Assembly (NCBI GenBank): GCA_963807385.1
Contig: CAWEBQ010000003.1
Span: 868,001 to 932,000, forward strand
Source of the DNA: JBDTSW01 sp963807385
GTDB taxonomy: Bacteria; Actinomycetota; Thermoleophilia; Solirubrobacterales; 70-9
Direction of reading: 5' to 3'
DNA: 64,000 nt
The position numbers and the translations under genes were made by a program. This document shows, piece by piece, positions 7,758-14,471 of the stretch (position 1 is its first letter; the number at the start of each line of letters is the position of its first letter). Under the pieces are notes generated by a model, which had not been told where the DNA came from, searched no databases, and worked only from the letters and a program-made list of their open reading frames with translations.

Positions 7758-8693
7758 ATGTTGGGAGCCAGGTTCGAGGTCGAAGGGCGCACCGTCTTCG
7801 TCACGGGGGCCGCCCGCGGGATCGGCGCGGGGGTGGCCGAGCGCTTGCACGCGAAGGGCGCCAACGTCGCGCTGGTGGGCCTGGAGCCCGAGCTGCTCGA
7901 GGAGCTCGCCGCGCGCCTGGGCGACCGCGCCGTGGCGCTCGAGGCCGACGTCACCGACTTCGAGGCGCTCGAGCGGGCGGTGGCCGAGACGGTGGAGTGC
8001 TTCGGCTCCCTCGACGTGGCGGTCGCCAACGCCGGCATCCACTGCATCGGCACCCTCGCGGAGGCGCCGTTCGAGCAGGTCGAGCGGGTGCTCGAGGTGA
8101 ACATCCAGGGCGTCTGGCGGACCGACCGCGCGGTCCTGCGCCACGTGATCGCCAACCAGGGTTACCTGCTCAACATCGCGTCGCTGGCCGCGGCATCCCA
8201 TGTGCCCCTGATGGCGCCCTACTCCGCGTCGAAGGCGGCCGTCGAGGGGCTGACGAACTCCCTGCGGGTCGAGCTGGCCAGGAGCGGAGCCCGCGTGGGC
8301 TGCGCCTACTTCGGGATCATCGACACCGATCTCGCCCGCGTGTCCAAGGATCATGCCTCGACGAAGATCCTCGAACCCCTGATCCCCGGGTTCGCCAGGC
8401 GGTCCGCTCCCCTCTCGGAAGCGGTCGACGCGATCGAGCGAGGCGTCGAGCGCCGCTCGTCGCGGGTGTGGGCGCCACGCTGGGTGGGCGCCGCCCTGCT
8501 TACGCGCGGGGCGCTTCAACCTCTGACCGAGTGGCGAGCGATGCACAGCAAGCGGCTGGCGGATGCACTGGCCGTCGTCGAGGACGACCCCGCGCTACGC
8601 GCCCAGGACCCCGTGCTCGGGATCTCCGGCGCCGCCAGCGCTGCACGGCGGCACGCCGAGAACGGACAGGCGCCCGCGGGGACGCGGCGATGA
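7758..8693 (+). CDS. short-chain dehydrogenase/reductase (SDR)
   Basis: The 311-residue enzyme has the classical SDR features: cofactor loop TGAARGIG (residues 16-23), DVTDFEAL adenine-site Asp, NAGIH, catalytic Ser in LLNIASLAA, and YxxxK as Y155-K159. The N-terminal basic context is weak, so NAD(H) or NADP(H) use is not clear. The ATG has GGAGG only 3 bases upstream; TTG 7761 is a possible alternative. The last codons overlap the monooxygenase start by 4 bases (ATGA), so translation is coupled. It probably oxidises or reduces a hydroxyl/ketone in the same pathway as the monooxygenase. Confidence 0.9.
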   Translation: MLGARFEVEGRTVFVTGAARGIGAGVAERLHAKGANVALVGLEPELLEELAARLGDRAVALEADVTDFEALERAVAETVECFGSLDVAVANAGIHCIGTLAEAPFEQVERVLEVNIQGVWRTDRAVLRHVIANQGYLLNIASLAAASHVPLMAPYSASKAAVEGLTNSLRVELARSGARVGCAYFGIIDTDLARVSKDHASTKILEPLIPGFARRSAPLSEAVDAIERGVERRSSRVWAPRWVGAALLTRGALQPLTEWRAMHSKRLADALAVVEDDPALRAQDPVLGISGAASAARRHAENGQAPAGTRR

Positions 8694-10195
8694 GCGCCAC
8701 GGCCGTCGCCAGATCGGCGCCCTTCGCGGCCGAGGCCGAGCGCAGCCACGTCCGGGTGGGCATCGTCGGCGCCGGCTTCTCGGGCATCTGCATGGCGATC
8801 CGCCTGAAGCAGGCGGGCATCCACGACTTCGCCATCATCGAACGCGGCGACGAGCTGGGCGGGACGTGGCGGGACAACACCTACCCCGGCTGTGCCTGCG
8901 ATGTGCCGTCGCACCTCTACTCCTACTCGTTCGAGCGCAACCCCGACTGGCGCCGCCTCTTCTCCCCCCAGCCGGAGATCCTCGCGTACCTGAAGCGGAT
9001 CGCCGAGAAGCACGGCATCGTCGAGCACATCCGCTTCGGAGAGGAGCTGCTCGCCTCGGACTGGGACCCGGACGCGCAGGTCTGGCGGGGCCTAACCACC
9101 AAGGGCGAGTTCTCCTGCGATATCGCGGTCTCCGCGGTCGGGGGTCTCACTGAGCCGGTCATCCCGGACGTTCCCGGGCTGGACCGCTTCCAGGGTGCCA
9201 TGTTTCACTCGGCGCGTTGGGACCACGAACACGACCTGACGGGCGAGCGCGTTGCAGTGGTCGGCACGGGGGCCTCGTCGGCGCAGTTCGTCCCGCGAAT
9301 CCAGCCCGACGTGGCGCACCTGCTGGTCCTCCAGCGAACGCCGCCTTGGATCCTCCCCCGGGGCGACCGCGGCTCCACTCGCTTCGAGCGCTGGCTGATG
9401 CGGCGAATCCCCGGCGTCCAGCGCCTGGTCCGCGCCGGCATATTCGGCTTCTTCGAGGGCGGCACGCCGGCCTTCCTCGGCAAGAGCGAGCTCCTCCTGA
9501 GGTTGATCGAAGGAAGGGCTCGGCGCCATCTGCGCAGCCAGGTCCCGAACCGGGACCTGCGCCGTCGTCTGCGGCCGGACTACCGGATCGGGTGCAAGCG
9601 CATCGTGCTCGCCGACGACTGGTATCCGACGCTCACGAAGCCAAACGTCGAGGTGGTCTCCAGCGGCCTGGCCGAGGTGCGCGAGCGCTCGGTGGTCGAT
9701 TCCCACGGGGTCGAGCACGAGGTGGACACGATCATCTTCGGAACCGGCTTTCGGATCTGGGACCAGCCCAACATGAGCCGGCTTCGGGGTCGTGAGGGAC
9801 GGACGATGGCCGAGACCTGGGACGGGTTTCCGCAGGCCTATCTCGGCACCGCCGTGGCCGGGTTCCCCAACCTGTTCATGCTGATCGGGCCCAACACCGG
9901 GCAGGGCAACAACTCGGTCATCAACATGGTCGAGGCGCAGGTGGACTACGTCATGGGGGCGCTGCGGGCGATGGACAGCGACGGCCTGGCGACCGTCGAG
10001 GTTCGGCGCGACCGCCAGGATTCGTTCAACGCCGAGATCCAGCGGCGCCACGACGGGGCGGTGTGGGCGGGCTGTAAGAGCTGGTACCTGACCGAGGACG
10101 GGCGCAACCCGACGATCTGGCCCGGCTGGACATACGAGTTCTGGTGGCGCACCCGGAAGTTCCGTATCTCCGACTACGAGGTGACATCCGCGTGA
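8690..10195 (+). CDS. flavin-containing Baeyer-Villiger-type monooxygenase
   Basis: The 501-residue protein has two Rossmann motifs: FAD-binding GIVGAGFSGI near residue 25 and NADPH-binding VAVVGTGASS near 190. Between them is the Baeyer-Villiger fingerprint FxGxxxHxxxWD at residues 167-178 (F167, G169, H173, W177, D178). The GTWRDNTYPGCACD segment is also typical. These enzymes insert oxygen next to a ketone, or oxidise heteroatoms, using NADPH and O2. Following an SDR in a TetR-controlled operon, an alcohol-to-ketone-to-ester route is plausible (inference). The start overlaps the SDR stop and the stop overlaps the next GTG. Confidence 0.92.
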   Translation: MSATAVARSAPFAAEAERSHVRVGIVGAGFSGICMAIRLKQAGIHDFAIIERGDELGGTWRDNTYPGCACDVPSHLYSYSFERNPDWRRLFSPQPEILAYLKRIAEKHGIVEHIRFGEELLASDWDPDAQVWRGLTTKGEFSCDIAVSAVGGLTEPVIPDVPGLDRFQGAMFHSARWDHEHDLTGERVAVVGTGASSAQFVPRIQPDVAHLLVLQRTPPWILPRGDRGSTRFERWLMRRIPGVQRLVRAGIFGFFEGGTPAFLGKSELLLRLIEGRARRHLRSQVPNRDLRRRLRPDYRIGCKRIVLADDWYPTLTKPNVEVVSSGLAEVRERSVVDSHGVEHEVDTIIFGTGFRIWDQPNMSRLRGREGRTMAETWDGFPQAYLGTAVAGFPNLFMLIGPNTGQGNNSVINMVEAQVDYVMGALRAMDSDGLATVEVRRDRQDSFNAEIQRRHDGAVWAGCKSWYLTEDGRNPTIWPGWTYEFWWRTRKFRISDYEVTSA

Positions 10196-12210
10196 GTGAG
10201 CTCCTCGTTCCGCTCCTGGCTGCCGCCGACGTGGAACGGCCCGCGGGGGGCGCCCAGCTCGACCAGCTTGCGGTGCTGACGCTGGTCAACGTCGGTGGTG
10301 CCCTGGCGCTGCTCTGGCTGATGCGGGCCCACTGGACCGGCCGGACGAAGGTTCTCGCAGCGGCGGCGGCTGGCGCGGGGTGGGTCTTCCGGGTTCCAGG
10401 CTGGGCGGCGCTACCGGTGCTGGTCGCCAGCGTCTCGCTCCTGCTCGTCATGTTCGGGGGCTTCTGGGACATCGGCTATCACATCGATGTGGGCCGGGAC
10501 GAGGGACCGCTCGGCAACGCGGGCCACTGGCCGCAGATGCTCGGCTTCTTCGGCAGCTTCGCCGCCGGCATGCTGGGCCTCGCCCTCGCTCGCGCGGAGA
10601 AGCCGCGCCCGGGGTGGGTGCGTCTGTCGCCCAGCTGGAGCGCACCGGTCGGCAGCCTGCTCCTCGTCGCCTGCGGCGCGTTTGCGATGCTGGCGCTGCC
10701 CCTCGATGACGTCTGGCACCGGATCTTCGGCCAGGACGTGACGCTGTGGTCCCCCACCCACTTCATGCTTCTCGCAGGCGGGACCTTCTCCGTGATCGGC
10801 ATGACCGTCCTGGTGGCCGAGGCCGGCCGCGCCCGGCGGGCCGATCGTGCTGCGGCACACGCCAACGGCTCGAAGCAGCAGCCCGCCGCGGGCGCGCCCT
10901 GGTCAACTCTGGAGCTGTTCGGCTCGAGGGCGCCGTGGGCCCGGATCGAGCTGTTCCGGGGACGCGAGCTGGCCCGGCGCGCCGGGCGGGTCTGGGGCCA
11001 CGCCCAGAAGGTCCTGCTCCTGGGCGGAATGCTCGTCGGCCTCGAGTCCTTCCTCGCCGAGTTCGACTGGGGAGTCCCCCTCTACCGCCAGGTCTGGCAG
11101 CCGCTCTTCCTGGCGGGCGCAGCCGCGTTCGTCTTCACCGCCGGTCGATCCTGGGCCGGCCGTGGCGGCGCGATGAGCACCTGGGGCGCCTACCTCGTGA
11201 TCCGGCTCGCCGCCAGCCTCATGCCCGTGCTCGCGGGCCGCTCCGCAGCGCTCCTCCCGCTTTTTCTGGTGGAGGCGGTCCTGGTCGAGACGGTGGCGGT
11301 GCGTCTGTCGCCGCGCCTGCGCCCGATCGCGTTCGGAGCGCTGGCGGGGCTCGCCTGCGGAACGCTCGGCTTCGCCGCGGAGTACGGCTGGTCGCAGATC
11401 GCGATGCCGCTGCCGTGGACCGAGGGCCTGCTCGCGGAGGGCATTCCCACCGCCGCGCTGGCGGGGGTCGCCGGGGGGCTGCTGGGCGCGCTGCTGGGCG
11501 CGGGCCTGCGCGGCGCCCTCCCGCCTCAGCGCACCGCACGGCTGGTGACCGTCGGGGCGTTCGCAGTCCTCGTCGCCCTCGGCGTGAACGCCGCCGCCAA
11601 GACGTTGCCGGATGCCACCGCGTCGATCGAGCTCACCGAGACCGCTCCGGAGCCCGAGCGCGAGGCGCTCGCCACCGTCACCCTCGACCCGCCGGACGCG
11701 GCGGAGGACGCGAACTGGCTCTACATCCTCGCCTGGCAGGGGGGCGACAAGCGCATCGTCGATCGCCTCGAGTCCCTCGGGGGCGGCGTCTATCGGTCAA
11801 CCGAACCGATCCCGCTCCACGGCACCTGGAAGAGCGGCCTTCGCCTCCAGACAGGGCGTGAGCGCGGCGCCGTTCCGATTCGCCTTCCCTCCGACTCCGG
11901 GATCGGGCCTGCCGATGGAACCCTCCCGACCTCCTGGACCGACGCCGAGACCGCCGAGGTGGTTCTGAAGGGAGGCGAGGGAGCCGACGCGGGGGCCGAG
12001 CTGAGGGCGCCCGCGAGCTTCGAGCGAGCGTTCCTGAGCGACGGCCTGATCGTGCTCCGCGAGCAGAACGGCCAGGTCGGAACCTGGATCTGGGGGATCG
12101 CGATCGGGGTGATCGGCGGCCTTCTACGTGCTCTTCCTGACGACAATCTGCGTCGGCGTTGCGCGCTCGGCGCGCGGGACCCCCGGGCTAGAGCAGGCGC
12201 GCGTCGATGA
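10192..12210 (+). CDS. polytopic membrane protein with extracytoplasmic domain; probable 3' frameshift
   Basis: The 672-residue product starts at GTG 10192, overlapping the monooxygenase stop. It has about a dozen hydrophobic segments. Near residue 95-110 is GYHIDVGRDEGPLGNAGHWP, rich in His and Asp; later DVWHRIFGQDVTLWSPTHF repeats that flavour. Residues about 480-640 form a soluble domain with LHGTWKSGLRL, which resembles YtkA/CopC-FixH-like beta domains (tentative). The last helix breaks: at 12121 the frame leaves IAIGVIGG, while the +1 frame continues FYVLFLTTICVGVARSARG, so one extra base near 12120 is likely and the printed C-terminus is doubtful. Function unknown; metal or redox role is speculation. 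Confidence 0.75.
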   Translation: MSELLVPLLAAADVERPAGGAQLDQLAVLTLVNVGGALALLWLMRAHWTGRTKVLAAAAAGAGWVFRVPGWAALPVLVASVSLLLVMFGGFWDIGYHIDVGRDEGPLGNAGHWPQMLGFFGSFAAGMLGLALARAEKPRPGWVRLSPSWSAPVGSLLLVACGAFAMLALPLDDVWHRIFGQDVTLWSPTHFMLLAGGTFSVIGMTVLVAEAGRARRADRAAAHANGSKQQPAAGAPWSTLELFGSRAPWARIELFRGRELARRAGRVWGHAQKVLLLGGMLVGLESFLAEFDWGVPLYRQVWQPLFLAGAAAFVFTAGRSWAGRGGAMSTWGAYLVIRLAASLMPVLAGRSAALLPLFLVEAVLVETVAVRLSPRLRPIAFGALAGLACGTLGFAAEYGWSQIAMPLPWTEGLLAEGIPTAALAGVAGGLLGALLGAGLRGALPPQRTARLVTVGAFAVLVALGVNAAAKTLPDATASIELTETAPEPEREALATVTLDPPDAAEDANWLYILAWQGGDKRIVDRLESLGGGVYRSTEPIPLHGTWKSGLRLQTGRERGAVPIRLPSDSGIGPADGTLPTSWTDAETAEVVLKGGEGADAGAELRAPASFERAFLSDGLIVLREQNGQVGTWIWGIAIGVIGGLLRALPDDNLRRRCALGARDPRARAGARR

Positions 12211-12634
12211 AGCCGGCCACGAGAACGGCGGTGCCCGCGATCTCGACGCAGATCAGGGCCCACATGAAGGCGTGGGTGCCGGGAACGGGGTCCACGAACT
12301 GGTTGGTGGTGTCGCGGCGGAGGCCGTGGTAGGAGTAGCCGGCGATGGCGCCGACGAAGAAGAGGATCACCGCTAGCGCCGCGATCATGTTCACCGCCTC
12401 GCTCCAGGAGCTGAGCTCGACGAACACCGCCAGCAGCAGGGTCGCGAAGCTGTACAGCAGCGCCGCGCGGTGGGCGGTGTCCACATAGGGGTGTGCGAGC
12501 CCGTCCTGCGAGCTCGCCATCTGACGGTACTTCCAGACCCCGAGGGCGAGCGCCCAGAGGAAGATGAGGCCGGCCAGCAGCAGGATCCACTCGGTGCTCG
12601 AGCGCAGGGCGACGGCGGACGCGGCGGGCATCAT
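12188..12634 (-). CDS. four-helix membrane protein of unknown function
   Basis: The 148-residue product has four clear transmembrane segments (about residues 15-33, 55-75, 80-102, 124-143) with a short cytoplasmic loop carrying GLRRDTTNQFVDPVPG. I recognise no catalytic motif. The start is one of two adjacent ATG codons at 12634/12631; no strong ribosome site is seen. Its 3' end overlaps the 3' end of the convergent operon by about 23 bases, which may reflect the frameshift in that gene. Upstream on the same strand lies a 350-base leader containing the structured RNA at 12865-12989, which could control this gene. Confidence 0.7.
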   Translation of the reverse strand: MMPAASAVALRSSTEWILLLAGLIFLWALALGVWKYRQMASSQDGLAHPYVDTAHRAALLYSFATLLLAVFVELSSWSEAVNMIAALAVILFFVGAIAGYSYHGLRRDTTNQFVDPVPGTHAFMWALICVEIAGTAVLVAGFIDARLL

Positions 12635-12864
12635 CGGAAGTCTAGGCCGGACATCGCGGGCCGGGACCGAACGGGAGAGGGCGGGCTAGCCGCGGGCCTA
12701 TCCGGGGTGACGACCCTTGGCGCCCTGCTCCCTGGTCCTGTGCGCCCCGGTCGCACGGCGTCGGGGGTGGCAGGTCTCCCGCAGCCGGCGGCGATCGCCG
12801 CGCCGCGGAAGGTAGACCGCGGATCGGACGCTTCAGGTGCAGTGGGAGAGCCGCGTTCAGGCAC

Positions 12865-12989
12865 AAAAAAAGCGGCCGGGGGTGACGGTCTTGCCTGCCT
12901 CGCTCGTAGCCTTCGAGCGAAATAAGCCTCTTCGTCACCTTCGAGATCGGAGCCAACTGGCTTAGCGGTTCCTCTCTCTCCCGGCTGCA
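12865..12989 (-). ncRNA. candidate structured RNA with intrinsic terminator
   Basis: Read on the minus strand, the region folds as a closed unit. GCCGGG (12985-12980) pairs with CCCGGC (12880-12875), which is followed by CGC and seven T (12871-12865). Inside are hairpin AGCCA/TGGCT (12962-12951) and a longer arm GGTGACG (12939-12933, minus) with CGTCACC (12887-12881), enclosing hairpin CGCTCG/CGAGCG (12919-12901) and an asymmetric internal loop. A promoter-like pair lies just upstream. The fold does not match riboswitch classes I can recall (TPP, FMN, SAM, glycine, cobalamin, c-di-GMP, c-di-AMP), nor SRP RNA. It could be a small RNA or an attenuator for the membrane-protein gene at 12188-12634. 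Confidence 0.5.
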
Positions 12990-12995
12990 ATTGTC

Positions 12996-13025
12996 AACCT
13001 AGGGTAAGAGGTAGGGTCTCCGCAA
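12996..13025 (-). promoter_or_regulatory. promoter for the structured RNA
   Basis: On the minus strand, TTGCGG (13025-13020) is separated by 18 bases from TAGGTT (13001-12996). This predicts a start near 12989, just before the first base of the closing stem of the RNA. The boxes fit the primary actinobacterial sigma factor. A second TTGACA just downstream has no matching -10. Confidence 0.45.
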
Positions 13026-13103
13026 GGCGCGTTTCCGCAATCTGCGTCAAAAAGTCCTCGCGAGGACGCCGATACCGGGTCGCGCTCGGCCCTGGAGGGC
13101 AGC

Positions 13104-14471
13104 GTGTGGCATGTTTGCCGCTTGCGCAGGCCCGACCTCCCACTGATCCTGATCGTCCTGGCGATGGGTGGTGCGCTGGCCCTGTTCGCCGGCGATGGGG
13201 CTGCGGAACGGGGCCTGCAGGCGCCCGCCGAAGCGCCCGACGCGGTCGATGACTTCCTCGCGGACCTCGACCCGGTATTCATCGACTGCTTCGGCAACAC
13301 GGAGCTAGCCGATGCGGGAGAGGTCACCGCGGACGACCCGGCGGCGCTCGTGGACGAGGTCTCCGCTCGGGTCGCCCAGCTCCGCGGACTCGAGTTCTCC
13401 AAGCCGATCGATGCTCGGTTCCTCGGGGCGGAGGAGCTGCGGGCCGAGGTGGAGGGCCTCGTGGAGCAGGAGCTCAAGCCCACCGAGGTCCGCGAGGAGG
13501 GGGAGCTGCTGAAGGCGCTGGGGGCGATCCCCGACGACGGCGACCTCGCGGAGATCACCACCGAGGCGCTCGGCTCCCAGGTCGCGGGCCTCTACGACAC
13601 GGAGTCGGAGGAGCTCCTGGTGCAGGCGGCCGAGGAGGTCGGCGCCGACGAGGTCCTGACGCTCGCCCACGAGCTCGAGCACGCCCTGTCGGATCAGGCC
13701 CTTGGCATCCTCGACCGGGTCGGCGGGCCCGAGGCGGCCGACCGCGAGCTCGCCTACGCGACGCTCGTGGAGGGCGACGCCACGCTGCTCATGGAGCTTT
13801 ACGCGCTCACCTACGTGGGCCTCGAGGACCAGCTCTCCCTCGGCGAGAACATTCCCGGCGAGGAGGAGTTCGAGGCGCTGCCCGACTACGTGCAGCGGTC
13901 GTTGCTGTTCCCGTACCTGGAGGGCCTGCGGTTCGCCTGCCACCGGCTGGCCGATGGGGGCTTCGCGGCCCTCGACCGCGCCTACGACGACCCGCCGACG
14001 GCGACGAGCCAGGTGATCTTCCCCGATCGCTACGGCGTGATCGAGCCGGTGCACGTCAGGCCGGCGTCGGCGCCTGGCCCGGGATGGCGGAGCATGATCC
14101 AGCGTGAGCTGGGGGCGGCGGAGCTGGAGTGGCTTCTCCGGGCGCCCGGCGGCGATCCGGATGCCGCACTACCCGAGCCCCGCCGGCATGTTTTCGGCTG
14201 GGCGGGTGGCGAGGTCGAGCTGTGGCGGCGGGGGGGCGAGCGGGCCCTGGCGATCTCACTTCGAGAGATCCCTGGCACCGACTCGCTCTGCGGGGCCGTG
14301 GGCGCGTGGTATCGCGCCGGGTGGCCGGAGTCCGCGCTCGCGACGGACAGCGCCGGGGTCGAGCTCACCTTCACCGAGCCCGGGAGGGTTGCCGTGTTGA
14401 GCTGCGCGGGCGGCGAGGTGAGGCTGGGGGTGGCGCCCGATCTCGCCGCGGCGTCTAGGCTCGTCATGTGA
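13104..14471 (+). CDS. membrane-anchored HELEH metallopeptidase-like protein
   Basis: The 455-residue product has an N-terminal membrane anchor or signal (residues 12-29). A zincin-type motif HELEH spans residues 189-193 in LTLAHELEHALSDQ, with E223 in LVEGDA as a possible third zinc ligand, an arrangement seen in gluzincin-like families. The C-terminal 150 residues are beta-rich and non-catalytic. Start GTG 13104 has GGAGG 5 bases upstream. Its TGA overlaps the next GTG start (GTGA), coupling it to the penicillin-acylase-family gene. Peptidase activity is inferred from the motif only; the natural substrate and specificity are unknown. It acts outside the membrane. Confidence 0.75.
   Translation: MWHVCRLRRPDLPLILIVLAMGGALALFAGDGAAERGLQAPAEAPDAVDDFLADLDPVFIDCFGNTELADAGEVTADDPAALVDEVSARVAQLRGLEFSKPIDARFLGAEELRAEVEGLVEQELKPTEVREEGELLKALGAIPDDGDLAEITTEALGSQVAGLYDTESEELLVQAAEEVGADEVLTLAHELEHALSDQALGILDRVGGPEAADRELAYATLVEGDATLLMELYALTYVGLEDQLSLGENIPGEEEFEALPDYVQRSLLFPYLEGLRFACHRLADGGFAALDRAYDDPPTATSQVIFPDRYGVIEPVHVRPASAPGPGWRSMIQRELGAAELEWLLRAPGGDPDAALPEPRRHVFGWAGGEVELWRRGGERALAISLREIPGTDSLCGAVGAWYRAGWPESALATDSAGVELTFTEPGRVAVLSCAGGEVRLGVAPDLAAASRLVM

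Noticed and set aside
7697..8546. 497-codon minus frame that would extend the TetR gene upstream
   Set aside because: The upstream half is antisense to the SDR gene and has no helix-turn-helix continuity. The TetR domain starts at 7667/7697.
12800..12830. Sequence resembling a T-box antiterminator
   Set aside because: The CCGCGG pair around AAGGTAGA lacks the TGGN element and specifier loop, and no aminoacyl-tRNA synthetase or amino acid gene follows.
12642..12956. 104-codon minus frame across the structured RNA
   Set aside because: TTG start without ribosome site, Pro/Arg low-complexity composition, and it would run through the terminator hairpin and T run.
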